DNA from: Branchiostoma floridae
Taxonomy: Eukaryota > Chordata > Leptocardii > Amphioxiformes > Branchiostomatidae
Direction: 5' to 3'
NCBI RefSeq assembly: GCF_000003815.2
Contig: NC_049980.1
Span: 23,530,773 to 23,594,772, forward strand
DNA: 64,000 nt
Below are positions 39,601 to 51,693 of this stretch, piece by piece. The notes under the pieces are model-generated. The model ran no database searches. It was not told the DNA's origin and worked only from the letters and a program-made list of their open reading frames with translations. The translations under genes and the position numbers were made by a program. Numbering within the stretch: the first letter of the stretch is position 1; every line of letters begins with the position of its first letter.

Positions 39601-41768
39601 AGCATTCGTCAATCACGTGCTTACCACTCGTGTGAACACAATGTCTGGCCAAAGGTCCGCCGAGTCACACGGTACCTGAGGTCACATAAAACGGCCACAC
39701 CCTTCAAGTTCTTCCGAGTTGTTTATGTTGCACTTTTGTCAGTTTCAACTACTAATGTTTGGTTTGAACTGACTAGAAGTATACAGTCTCTGCCCACGTT
39801 TAGACAGCTCTGCTCTGTACATACTTAGGACAGACTGTTGTCCACAATATGTATGCTGTACTTTCCCCAACATCATGATGTCCCTTACAGGGAATTTGCA
39901 GATTACGGACCAGAACCTGTAGCAAAACTGGTTCTCTGTTAACTTGGTACTTTGTGATTGAACAGAGAAAGAGTTGCAACTTGCATTCCCCTGCTGAGTG
40001 GTCAGTGTTCATCTGTTGCAGGTTCTCCTGGTGAGCAGTAGCCGTTACCCTGACCGGTGGGTGGTTCCAGGCGGCGGTCTGGAGCCAGAAGAGCAGCCAA
40101 GCCAGGCAGCCATTCGAGAAGTAGCAGAAGAGGTGAAGATTGGTTTCTTTACATCCAAGATTGACTTATTTACATCCATGGTTTGGAGTGGTTGGGGAGA
40201 AAACAGGCCTTGGTATTGCTAGTGCTTATGATACCTTTAGTGTAATGATGGCTCCTGGGTCTTGATATTTAGTCAGCATAATGNNNNNNNNNNNNNNNNN
40301 NNNNNNNNNNNNNNNNNNNNNNNNNNNNNNNNNNNNNNNNNNNNNNNNNNNNNNNNNNNNNNNNNNNNNNNNNNNNNNNNNNNTCACCTGAGTACTTGCT
40401 AAACACTTTTAAAATGGATAACAGAGACCATCTTTTCTTTTAGCAAACAGTAGTGCCACTATTGTTTCACAAGTAATACAATTTAAGTTGTATTTCCTAT
40501 TCGAAATTAAGTGTTCGGCTTCATGTGCTGTTAGCAATTTTTGTTAGCCTACATTACATTCCCTTTGTTGTGTGGGTCATATTAGTTTTCATATTGACAA
40601 ATAGTAAAAATATGACAGTGCATTCCATAACCTGAGTATAATGAATACATGGCCCTCCCACCTGTCCCTACAGGCAGGGGTAACAGGTGTGCTAGACTTA
40701 TACCTGGGTGAGGAGACACCCCAGGGTTACCTGGACACCTTTGAGAACACAGAAAGGAAGCACCGCACTATGGTCTACCTCGTTCAAGTCACAGAGCTGC
40801 TAGATGACTGGGAGGACTCGCAGAAAATTGGTAAGAAGAGCACACAGTCATTTCTTTTCAATTTGTATTCTGTTTGTCTTCTGCAAAATCTTCCTGTACT
40901 ACAAAGTCCAGACTTTGCATGATGTACAAAATGACCAATAAACTGGTGGACGTACCGACTGATAAGTATCAAATACCAGCTCAAAAACGAACAAGAAACA
41001 GCCATGACTTCAAGTACCAGAGTTACCAACCTAGGATTGATGTGTTCAAAAAATCGTATTTTCCCACAACTATCGTAGAGTGAAACTTTTTATCACCAAG
41101 TACAGTAGGGGCATCTTCTCTGGATAGTTTTAAAGAACGCTTACACTAGTAACAGATAGATGTGCAAAAGTTAGGTGGGATGGATCGTTCAGTCACTTCA
41201 GTGTAATATAACAGCTGCTGCCGCACCGCGTGCCTGTGAAGCTGGTGTGTTACGCTGAAGGGCGGTTATACAAGCTATATAGATATAGATACAGATACAG
41301 AAGTAACATGTGTAAAGTTGTATTTTGCCACATCATTTGTGTCCATCGCTCACAGGTCGGAAGAGAAAATGGTTCTCCTTTCAAGAGGCCCAGCAGCGCC
41401 TGGCAGAGCACAAGCCCGTCCAGAAAGAGTACATTATCAAACTGTTGTCCATTCTCAACAAACACAAGAACGGCAGAACCTCAACACCCAACTCCTCCCA
41501 GTCCTCCCACTCACGGCCAGCAGAAGAGCACTGTAGGGGAGGGGAGGACAGCGGCATGGACTCCAGGAACGGACACAGAAGCTCCACTTCTCTGGAAGGA
41601 AGAATGCAGCAAAACAAGAAACATGAATGTAGCAGTAACATTGACTCTACAGGTCAAAGTATAGAGTCCCATGTTGTGGGGGCAGTAAGCAAACACAGGC
41701 TAGAATCTTCCAACTCTCAAACATCCAACAGACTTTCAACTCTGGCCAAAAATTGCGACACAAGATGA
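36644..41768 (+). CDS. NUDT3: Diphosphoinositol polyphosphate phosphohydrolase (NUDT3/NUDT4 family)
   Basis: Nudix hydrolase that removes the beta-phosphate of inositol pyrophosphates and cleaves diadenosine polyphosphates. Exons 36644-36736, 40022-40132, 40674-40830 and 41356-41768 give 257 residues. Exon 1 encodes MKPKENQVRTYDADGFRKRA; an in-frame upstream ATG at 36587 exists, but this start matches the family. Exon 2 carries RYPDRWVVPGGGLEPEE and exon 3 completes the Nudix box (G-x5-E-x7-REV-x-EE-x-G-V). ERKHRTMVYLVQVTE and GRKRKWFSFQEA are family hallmarks. The ~115-residue Ser/Asn/His-rich tail after the domain is longer than in human NUDT3 (172 residues in all). Intron 1 contains two assembly gaps and intron 2 one. 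Poly(A) signal at 41876-41881. Paralogue choice is arbitrary: one gene stands for vertebrate NUDT3/4/10/11. Confidence 0.92.
37819..38268. other. Assembly gap
   Basis: Run of 450 N in DIPP intron 1. ORFs crossing it are artefacts. Confidence 1.
39106..39240. other. Assembly gap
   Basis: Run of 135 N in DIPP intron 1. Confidence 1.
39350..39660. repeat. Degenerate tandem repeat (~60 bp period)
   Basis: Units containing AATGTCAAGCCAAAGC followed by ATCATGTGCTT and CCACT recur about every 60 bp, three to four diverged copies, in DIPP intron 1 about 360 bp upstream of exon 2. Function unknown; the copies carry repeated CATGTG / CACGTG E-box-like cores. Confidence 0.55.
40284..40383. other. Assembly gap
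   Basis: Run of 100 N in DIPP intron 2, the usual length for a gap of unknown size. Confidence 1.
40874..41302 (+). mobile_element. LINE 3'-end fragment (copy 2)
   Basis: The frame from 40874 translates to a typical end of a non-LTR reverse transcriptase: RTRNSHDFKYQSYQPRIDVF, then SYFPTTIVEWN after a frame slip, then SSLDSFKERL. A 3' tail with a GATACA simple repeat follows. Same family as 9041-9262. It occupies DIPP intron 3 and ends about 54 bp before exon 4. Confidence 0.7.
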
Positions 41769-44700
41769 CAAAATGTAGCAGATTTGTAAATTATATGCTG
41801 TACATAGATAAGAAAATGGTAGCCATAGAGGGCTGGTTGTGATATATCTAGTAGAATGATATAAGATTCATTTGCAATAAATCTACTGTCAGTTGCTTCC
41901 AGAAATATATCTATTTTGAACTAGATTCAGTTTCATAGAGGACTTTACAGGGCGATGATTTTGCCATGTTTCTGTTATAGTTTGGTTTAAAGACAGGATG
42001 TTTTCCAAGCCTTACTTGTGTATGAATTGATCTACAAATGTTTCAAGAACATCACAAGCTGTGCTCTGGAATTATATTTGCCTTCACATCCTTTTGAAAC
42101 ACTTCGCTTCTAGGCAACGAAGATTTGTCAGTCATATGAAAATCAAAGTCATATGAAAATGGCACCTGTAACAAAGCTGTACGACCAATATTTTTAAGGT
42201 ACATGCTTGAGTAGCTAACTAACTTGTCAATAACGTCCAGGAAAACGGGTCAGGATATTGGTAATGTCTTCTCCATTTGTATAGATTGAGGCATGTACAT
42301 AGAGCCGTTAAGACCCAGTAGATGTTGGATATTATATCATACAGTCTTCATAGTCTTTCAAAACACTCCCATTGTGATGAGCCTTTGAAAAACAAGTGTC
42401 AGCACGAGATGCTCTACATAAATTTTTATGCAACTAGGTGTATTATGTATAGAGGTGATCAACTTCACCAGTCACCAAAATTTTGTAGAAAACTATCACA
42501 GAACAGTAATTTTGGGGCTTACTTTCCCATGTTCAGTTGTCAGTTTGCAATACAGTATCATTGTTGTGCAGTTTCCTAATTTTGATATGTGAGATTATAA
42601 AAATATGTTGCGTGGATTCAATGACTAGTACCGGGTATCTTGTTCATTGTAAGTATGGACATTTCTACATGATCTGTAATCTTATGAGCCGTTGTGTGTG
42701 ATACCATGATATATTAGACCTAGGTTTTGCTGTTGCTGCTTACTATTACATATACACAAGATAAACTACAGTATGTATTGAGGTATCTTTTTTTTCTAGT
42801 ATTATTAGTGAGGATATGCACACTACCAGCACAATTCTTTCACATTTAAAGTTGAATCTACAATAAAAAGAATACAAGAAAAAAATACTGTGCCAGGCAA
42901 CCATTTGAAGAAGGAAGGTCTGACTTAAAGAAGTCTACAAAAAAGAAGATGGAAACATAACCAACTTTGTATGATGTACACATGCTACTATAGCCAAAAC
43001 GTATGGATGTTGATAAAACAGAATAAGAAACTAGAATTGCTTGGTTTCATTTTTGCTGCATAATATCAGCATGCTGAACTTATTTGTTTCTAAGTACTTT
43101 TGTTATTAGTATATGCTGATTGTCTTTATATATAGCAGTAGAGGACCTCAATCATTGAGATGGGCATGGGGTGCTCTGCCTGGAGTGTCATTGTAACAGG
43201 TGACAAGTTGCAGCACTAACCTACTCCAACATGCAGAGACCTTTAGGCTTGGAAGCCAGTAGTAGGGAGTGAGGCTTGGGAGGAAGCACGGACAAACTTG
43301 TATCATAATTTTAACTATTAGAAGAGCCGTAATTGTATATGTGTTGGCATTGAGCCTTTTGAATTGTGTGGTTGTCAAGGGATACTATGCATGTTTGGCC
43401 TTTTGATCTGTCAGATATGACATACCCGGTAATAAAGCTGATATGTAACATAGAGAGACTCTGTTGTACTTTGGAGTTTGAGTCAATGGTTATGTGAACA
43501 AGGAAAACAGAATTATGTCCAGAAATAGACAGACTTGACCCAACTTGTGCACCTATGGGAGCCAATTAGTCCCCTGCAAAGGCCTTTGCCAAGTGACCAC
43601 TAATATGGTCACAGGCTGGGTAACAAACATGACACAGTCTAGTCAACCTTTGTGCTCCACATAATGTAAAATTGTATTTAAATTTTACAACCACAAAAAT
43701 GCAAGAGTACATGAAAGGCAATGCCTAGAAGGCACAATTTGAAAGTGGAGAAATGTATGTATATTCTGACATAATATGGGGAACTACATTTTGTTACAGT
43801 AAAAAAAAGTACTTCACAGTACATGGTAACTTGTATCAGATACTGGTGGCATTTCAAAAAGTTCAATTCTTGTTGTGTAATGTCCCCTGCTCATTCTAGA
43901 CCTATTCTAAGTCTGTTCTGCTGAAATATAGTGACAATGTACAAATTAAAAGAAGCTGAAAAGGCATGTACATTCTACTAAAAAGTGGTAATACATACAC
44001 AGTCAATACTTATAATTACACTATTCTAAAAGGTTGTTATATATACACAGTCAACTTATCTGCCTTATTCTTCATCATACACACTTGCAAAATTATCAAC
44101 AATGACTTGTTGGGAACATTATTCCCTCACCCCAAAGATGCCTTTTGTCAACTTTAAACAGCCCGATTCCAGTGCCTCGGCAGGCTACACAGTGCTAACT
44201 TCAGTGGCAAAGTCTGAAACCACATGTTAATTTTACCAATTTTCTTCAAATCCAATGTGTTAGAGAGATGCTGCTTACATATAGCATTAACTCAATATAT
44301 AATGTATAAGACAATAACAAAATATCAAGATCAATTCTCAAATCACATTATTGCAGAAGAGAAAAACTTCTCTTATAGTTTTAGTAAAACATTTTCTACA
44401 GAGACACTTTTTGATCCACAGCTCTCAGCAGTGTAGAGCATACACTTTAGTACAGTCAACATGCTTCTTTAGCAGTACAGTGTTCCAATGTCACCTTGTT
44501 ACTATATACATGTACATTGTATTTACATTTAGCTCTCTTCAAACTACAACAAAATACTGTGCCAATCTATCATGGGGTATGGACCATGCCCATGGCTGGG
44601 TTTCCTGTTCTCTATGAATCCATTTCACTTCTTAGCATACATAAGCTTATGCTTACATTTTAATAGAAATTGGTCCACATACAATCATTATCAAATGGCA

Positions 44701-45023
44701 CAAAACATTCTTTGTGAGATCACCAAACTATTGATGATAAAAATTTTATTTTCAAACCTCATGATGACCATAATTCTGTGTGAATTAAGCATATGTACAT
44801 AGACAGAACTTTCTGTGAATCAATGTAGGACAGCTCAGGAAATATGTAAGACTTAGGTTATCTTGAAAACATGTTTCCTGGCCAAGCTCAAGCCCCAATC
44901 TTTCAAAAAATACCCACCAAATGGCACTGTTATCAATCAATAGCTGTACAAAAACTTAGAAAAGTGACCTGTGGTACAACAACTAAAAAGCAGGCAATAT
45001 CAACATACATGAATCTGTCTGTC
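41769..45023. other. Convergent intergenic space DIPP-CENPK
   Basis: No recognisable gene in 3.2 kb. It holds the DIPP 3' UTR (signal 41876-41881) and a possible CENPK poly(A) signal on the minus strand at 44745-44750. Short frames on both strands lack conserved features. Confidence 0.5.
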
Positions 45024-47895
45024 TCAGAGGTTGAATGGTGCCAGTTTAAGTCTGTTGCTGTCGTCAGGGTGCCTTTGTGCTATACCACATCTCAGCAGCA
45101 TCTCAATGTACGGTGGCCAGTATCTGGGCTCCATGGGTATGTATGGGTCGTGCGGCGAGTCCACTGACTTGTTTATAAGTGTCTCTATCATTGTGTTCAG
45201 AGGCGTCCACTGGGGGTCATCAACATCAAGAGTCTTGTCCACCGGGCCGGACCCGTGACGCCGCCGTCTCTTCCCCTTAGCTGGCTGTGGGGGAGGGAAG
45301 TGTGTGTCCAGGAATTCAGCCAATCTCTGCACTAGGTCGGTGTGGAACTGTTCTGCCTGCTTTAGTTTCCTTCTAAATGTTTTGACCTGGGAATGGAAGA
45401 TGATAAACAGAACAATTAAGCAAACAAACTTGTAGCACAAATATTCTGCAAAACAAATTTTTGACCAAATACACAATAACACACAATTATACTACAGTAC
45501 ATGCACATATTAAATGTACACAGTAAGGCCATGATGATTTGATAATATAGATGGCATCCGTGCTCACATCAGTTTTTGGCTGTTTCCAAAAATAAAAAAA
45601 GTTTTCAACCAAACTGTAAATCGTACAACTACAAAGCAACTGCAAAATGAGCAAAGATGTGCCAATAGAATGAAAAAAATATGGAAAACGTCTACTAATG
45701 TCATAGAATAGCAAGGTCAATTGACTCAATTCCAAGGTCATAGGAGAAGATCTGAAAGAACAAAAATGAAGGATCTATTGTTGGTATTCCCTATAATCAA
45801 TCATTTGTTCAACTTTCCTGACCACTTGGATTCCATAATGAAGGCAACCTTTTGGCCAAACTTTTTTTTATGTACACACTCGCATCAGTTTTTGGGTTCG
45901 CAGAGGATGTCATCTATATGGCCTAAACCTATGTTGCAAGGAGTCAGGCCTATGGTGTGCTGGCAAGACAGTTATTCAGTAGTTCCTCACCCTACTGTCC
46001 ACGGATGTTTCATGTGCCTCTGGTACTTCTGCCAGGCGAGCCTCCAGCATCCTCCCTAACTCCTGTCGCTGATGTAACACTTGTTCTTCTAACTCCAGGG
46101 ACGCTGACAGCTCCTTCTGCTGTGCCTGCATGGCTGGGAGGAGTTCAGATAGCTGCTCTATGGACTCCTTCAGATGATTCACCAGAACTGCTTCCACCAC
46201 CTATACAGAAAATATATAAGAAATTCATATTCATACTTATCCTTATTACTAGTATTACTTGGATAATCAGATAGATGTATAGAAAAGCCAGGAATTCATA
46301 ATCATATTCTCTGAAATTAAGAGATGGGGAGGGGGAATTCTTCAATCTTCACCCATTTAATGATTTAGTCTATTTTGATTTCATTTTTGGTCCTTGCTCT
46401 CACTTCTATTTGTTTTCCTTCTGGAAATGCACCAGTCTAATATAAAGACATGACGGCTCATGTTTCTAAAAGGTTTTTCTCTTCTCTATTCATCAACAGT
46501 TAGCTATTGATACAAATGTCCAGCAACACCTAATTTTGGAACAAATCAACAGTGAATACTAGACTAGGGGAGGGGACCATTACATCATATTCATAACGGT
46601 ACAAAAACGTTTTTTTTGTTTTCTTTTCTGGGACCGGCCCAAAAAAATGGACTTACATGTATTAGTGGTACAGATTTTGGACCCATTAGATCAAGAACAG
46701 ATTATGTTAGCAGGCCAGGTGTCCACATGTTATGGAGTTTACTGGTTCAAGAAAATAACAAGAGCAGAGTTCATAGTCATTTCTACAAAGTCTCTACAGT
46801 CCAACGTTAAAGCATCATTTAAATAAATATTGGATTTCAAAATGTCAATACTTCAACATACAGATCTCTTAGTAGTGAAATGGTAGTTTTTACTAATTTT
46901 AGTATCGTCCACTTACAAGTTTTCACAGACTGTACAGATGCAGGTCTGGACCTAGACCTGGTCCTTCGGACCTGAAACATACCTGTACCTGAATTTTCTG
47001 TACCCACCCCTAATCACTGACAGTAATACTAATAGCGAATATGGCAAGGCATTCTAACTTCCAATACAGACCTTTTTGTGAGTAGACATGAGCTGTGGCT
47101 GCTGCGATTCCAACACTTCCACCTGCGCCTGCAGCTGCAGCTGTTTGGCTCTGCTCACGGCCAGCAGGGGGGAGGGGCGGTCTGTGGGACTGGCATCTCC
47201 TGTCTCTTCCTGTAGTCTGGAGCAAAAGGATATGCATCATGATTCATGAATTCATGAACATGTTACTAGTAGTAGTACCGTTCACACCGGCATGTGGCTG
47301 TCTATCTGATGGGGCTTCTGAATGGCACATAAATCTATACACTGATATGATTTGCTGAGCTCAAAAAGGTGTGTGGCAAATATAGTGGTCCTCCTAGTGG
47401 TTAGTTGATTCCCTCTAAATAGCTTGTGGTCCTACGTTCAAATTTTTATTTCAAATCAAAATACAATTCCACTCCTTTACAAATAAAGATAAACATGTAC
47501 TGCAAAATTTACATGACGAACTTCTCTTCTGTAAATTATTTGTGTTGTTGTTGTTGTCATTGTTGGCTGTAACGCTTCTCTGTGTTACTGTATGCAAGAA
47601 AATTATTACACACAATTTTGTGTATTGTAAGACAGAATATGATTGGGTTTAAATCTACAGAAAGCCCTTGAATATATCATCCCTATTCTATCTTCGCTGT
47701 TACACGCACGTATGGTAATCAGATAACTTTTTATGCCTGTGCCCACCTTTGCTGAAGCACGTTGACGTCTCGCCACACCTCCACACACTCCTGCTTCATC
47801 TCACACTTCGCCGAGGCGACCGGCGTCCAGTCCGGGCTGTTTCCCATCGATGTAGAAAAGGAAGACGCACGGTCGTAATCCTCCGGTGTCCCCAT
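45024..47895 (-). CDS. CENPK: Centromere protein K
   Basis: Subunit of the CENP-H/I/K part of the constitutive centromere-associated network, linking CENP-A chromatin to the kinetochore. Minus-strand exons: 47747-47895, 47072-47216, 45991-46200, 45024-45386; phases agree (288 residues; human 269). The middle is coiled-coil-like, rich in Gln, Glu and Leu (LKESIEQLSELLPAMQAQQK). The C-terminus is diagnostic: EFLDTHFPPP, then DPYIPMEPRYWPPYIEMLLR and GIAQRHPDDSNRL, matching the family's DPY...WPPY.E.LLR.GIA.RHP pattern. An in-frame ATG 51 nt further upstream leaves the start uncertain. A short extra exon in the 850 bp intron cannot be excluded. Confidence 0.9.
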
Positions 47896-48466
47896 TTTGT
47901 AAAGAACTATTTCAGAGTTTATTGGACCACCAAGCGTCCGTACCAATGGAGATTACGACGACCTTAGGAAAAATTCCGACAAATTTACTTGAGCGTCCCG
48001 CCAAGAGACGCCATTTTGGAGAACCGTTGTGGAGCATGACGGGAAGGGAATGTACCACCTTTAATGTGATTAGGAAAGCACATTGTTATATTTTTGATAC
48101 TAAAATAAAAACAACGCAATTTTGGTTATTCAAATTACTAAGAATAAACATATGATTTAATCAATATTTCCTAAATTGATATTTTAAAGTGTTTACTGAC
48201 TTATTTGATTTTAGAGACTTTGACTTATATACGTTGCGTCACCCATTGAAGCTATGGAATAGTCTGATTAATACGCCTAACTCATTGACCAGCGGTACAG
48301 TCATTCCTGGTTTGCCTAACTGCAACGCCCTCTGACAGTCAGACAACAACCCCGGAGGCACTGCAGGCATACTCTTCAAGCAGACGTCAGCTGGATGAAA
48401 AAAAAAGAAGAATTTGGCCAAATAGGGACAACTAAATTGCCATGGGATCCCAGTCAGTCTTTTGCA

Positions 48467-48677
48467 TACTCTCCAATCAGAGGTTAGGCTCCGGCTGTTT
48501 TTTTAACGTTTTTTTTAGTCGTTTTTATCGGGCTTTCTATTTTGTCATTTTTCTTGAAGTACGCCAGCTTAGGTTTTGACACAGTATAAAGATATGAAAA
48601 AAAATAGGAAGCCCGAGAAAAACGACTAAAAAAAAGATAAAAAAACAGCCGGAGCCTAACCTCTGCTTCGGAGAGTA
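48467..48677. mobile_element. Hairpin MITE with 9-bp target duplication (Mutator-like)
   Basis: The arms are nearly perfect inverse copies of TACTCTCC, then CAGAGGTTAGGCTCCGGCTG, then a T-run and AGTCGTTTTT, about 75 bp each around a short loop. The element is flanked on both sides by TCTTTTGCA (48458-48466 and 48678-48686). Nine-base duplications with long inverted ends point to Mutator-like elements. 211 bp, non-coding. Confidence 0.8.
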
Positions 48678-49062
48678 TCTTTTGCAGTCTATCCAGCTAT
48701 TTGCCGGCCAACCAGTTCACTCATTAACTCTTACTAGGCTTTTATTAACCTGGTCATCCGCTGGTCGGATTTGGGGCGCTTTACCCGTCCAGTGTGCTAA
48801 GCACTGACATGCTTCTGTCAGCCTGTCTGATTAGCCGGCCTTTTGAGTCTTTTGAGATTTCGCCCATTGAGAGCTTGTAGCCAGCCTTTTGAGTTTTCCG
48901 CCGCCGCTCGGGCGATGACACCTAACCCAACCCCGTAAAAAATTCTCCCGGTCTGCGCTAATTGTCCTAATCCACAGGATCCCACAGCACTAAAGATAAT
49001 GGCAAGCACCCGATGGTATGGTTACCAGGCTACTTGTATGGTCTTTTATTCCCAACTTGAAC

Positions 49063-49228
49063 TTGGCCAAAGTCCCCTATTACTATTCGGAAAAGCGGCA
49101 GCAAATTTCGTATATCTCGTATGTGTCGGCGAAATATTGCTGACCTACGGCGCCACAATCCTAAGTGGTCCGAGGTAGTCTCTACCGGACTACCACCTGA
49201 CTGAATAGATATAGGGGACTTTGGCCAA
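49063..49228. mobile_element. Short TIR element
   Basis: TTGGCCAAAGTCCCCTATTA at the left is mirrored by ATAGGGGACTTTGGCCAA at the right, with weaker matching outside (CAACTTGAAC / GAGTCAAGT). 166 bp, non-coding. The target duplication is unclear. Confidence 0.6.
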
Positions 49229-51230
49229 ATTAGGAGTCAAGTAGGAGTTAACATTAATTGGCCTGGGAGTGTTGGCCGGCCTGGCGCAAACTGTACTCCT
49301 TGGAACTCCCCTGGTGCATAGCGTGTTTACTGTCTTATTTGGCCAATTTCTAATATTTTTCCAGCAAACTTTGGAGCCTGGTAGAGACTAGATCCAAAGG
49401 GCATGCTCCGCCTGGACGATGTTGAGGTTCCAGAGCTTGACCGCAAGCACAGGTCAGCAACGTTTAACGGTTAATTACGTTTTTCATTCGTTAGCTTTAT
49501 ATAAATTTTAGGAAAGAGTTCATTGGATTATTTCTTTGTCTTGAATGATATCGCGTCTGGAAAAACTAGTCTGCCAACACCGACCGATCGGCCATACTTG
49601 TACGTACGTTGGGGCAACCATTGGTGTTCAACATTGAGATAGGAATGACTGGTCAATCAATTCATCGGATCGAATTAAATCAGCCAATTATTTACACTTG
49701 ACGAACAAGTCACCGACGACACTTCAAGACGAATTAAAGCGGGTCAGATATGGTTAACGGTCAATTGAAATGTCCAGGAAGATTAGCAGTGTACATTTTT
49801 TAGAATTTTGTATCACAGCTAATGGACTAATCAAGGAGGTTAAAAAAGCCTCTCAAAGCCTCTCACAATTCCTCAGTCAAGAAAAAAAAAGATGCAGACC
49901 TTTCGCCTCTTTGGGTACACTTACAGAATTACTGGTAAGTCATTGGATAGATTGAGCGACTTTAAGGTGCTGAAATACACACACATTGTTCCAGATGTTG
50001 TTTCCACAATACTGCCACCCTGATCATTGCGGGGTCGACTTAGCAGTTCAACTATCAACTCTCCTCTACTTTGCTCTTGTTTAGATCTCGTTTGGGCAAG
50101 CCCCCAAACACGTGGACGACTGCCGTCGTAGTGCCGGTTTAATCAATAATATGTTCATTTTCTAATCGGTCCAAAATTCGGTTCACTGATCTTGTCAGGC
50201 CCTGTTTTTCCGGACTGGTCCAACAACAAAAATCGGTTTTGTACCAGCTCACTGTGGCGTACCTATACCCATCTCTACTGATAGCAATATCATATATTGC
50301 TTATATGTAACAGTTGGATGAAGACATGACAGACAAAATCATCAAATTCCCAGTACCAAAACTTTAATTCCCATATTTACAAAAGTCACAACCTTCACCA
50401 AAAGAATCACCTAAATTGTATTAAGTGTTTGACAAACTATAAAGCCTAAGATGATCCAGTAACATAATCTAAGATTCTAATTATTTTGCATACATGTATT
50501 TATCTTATAGCAGTCACAGGAAAAGAGTTTCAATGGCCCATGGCCAGAGAGATGGAAATATGCATTAGTGAAATATTCTTTAGTCATATATCGTTTGTCT
50601 ATAAACAGAATAAGATAAAATGATGTAACCAATTTCTGGCATTGAAATGATGACTCATTACTTCTAATTTCAGCAACAATGATACAAGATATGAAACCAA
50701 CAATATAATGCCTCATATTGAATTTTTTGTGATATCCTGACATCCTGCTATTTTGACCCAGTGTAGGGTCGTGGCTATTCTAGAAATCCATCTATCAGCG
50801 CCTGCGCCCAAAGATCTACCTCTGCGCAAACCCCTTCTACATAAACATAGCTGCTACTACCTTTAAGACACGGAAGGATTTTTCAGCACCAGTAGCACAT
50901 GGTAGCCTCTTCATTTTGTTCATTTCCAGATTTGTTAGGGTCTCCGAAATGAAAGTGATATCTGTACATTTCACTCAAAATATATCTTATCAATTCATAT
51001 GAGCTTCCATGACTCACTCTTGTCATATTTTATCATTTATCTATTATATATCTAATTCTGGCAGATAATATTCAACTAATCATAAACAATACTATACACT
51101 ATATTGCGTATTTTCAAGACTTAACCCCTTGCAACACAGCAGTTTTAGCATAACTCAAAGTTGTATAGAAAAGGCATCTGAGGACAATTCACAATCGACT
51201 ACAGGAGGTTGCAGCTATCCTCAAGTATCA

Positions 51231-51693
51231 TCAAATTAGGGTCTGGACCTTGATGTCACAGGCCACCGCCCCTCCGTCGGGCGTCTCTCCCCTGCAGGTG
51301 TAGGTGCCGTCCCGTTCAGGAGACATGCGGTCGATGTGCAGCTCGTGTAGGAAGCCGTCCGAATTTGTGGTGATGCCTGGGTCGCCTTTGATGACGGACC
51401 CGTTGTAAAGCCACTCAACCTGGTCAACTACAGATAATCAAGCAATGACACCAATTAGATACTACATGTATCAACATTGTGATTTCACAGCTTGGTAAGA
51501 GCTGACAACATGTAACAATGATAAACATTGAACAGAATTTTCCCTTAAGCTGCTGTCGAGGACCTACCTTCTCCTCTGACCTCTAGAATGACAGGTTGAC
51601 CGGGAGCAACCACGGTGGAGGAGGCAGACATCAGGCTGCCCTGTGGGGCGGTGGCGTCAATCAGGTACCTCTGGCCCGCACCCCTGACAACGG
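51231..51693 (-). other. C-terminal Ig I-set domain of the CARD receptor (last two exons)
   Basis: Exons 51568-51693 and 51231-51427 encode VVAPGQPVILEV ... VEWLYNGSVIKGD ... DGTYTCRGETPDGG, ending in KVQTLI and a stop. Trp (C strand) and DGTYTC (F strand) are present, but the B-strand Cys is replaced by hydrophobic residues, as in many intracellular muscle-type Ig domains. By topology this domain is cytoplasmic. Confidence 0.85.

Larger units (their letters stand above)
47896..51230. other. Intergenic region with two hairpin elements
   Basis: No gene recognised in 3.3 kb. Two inverted-repeat elements lie at 48467-48677 and 49063-49228. A stretch at about 49332-49395 resembles, in opposite orientation, 37622-37680, suggesting a further dispersed family. 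The CARD-receptor gene ends at 51231 from the right. Confidence 0.5.

Noticed and set aside
41250-41696. Other ORFs overlapping the last DIPP exon
   Set aside because: Shadows of the Nudix gene exon 41356-41768.
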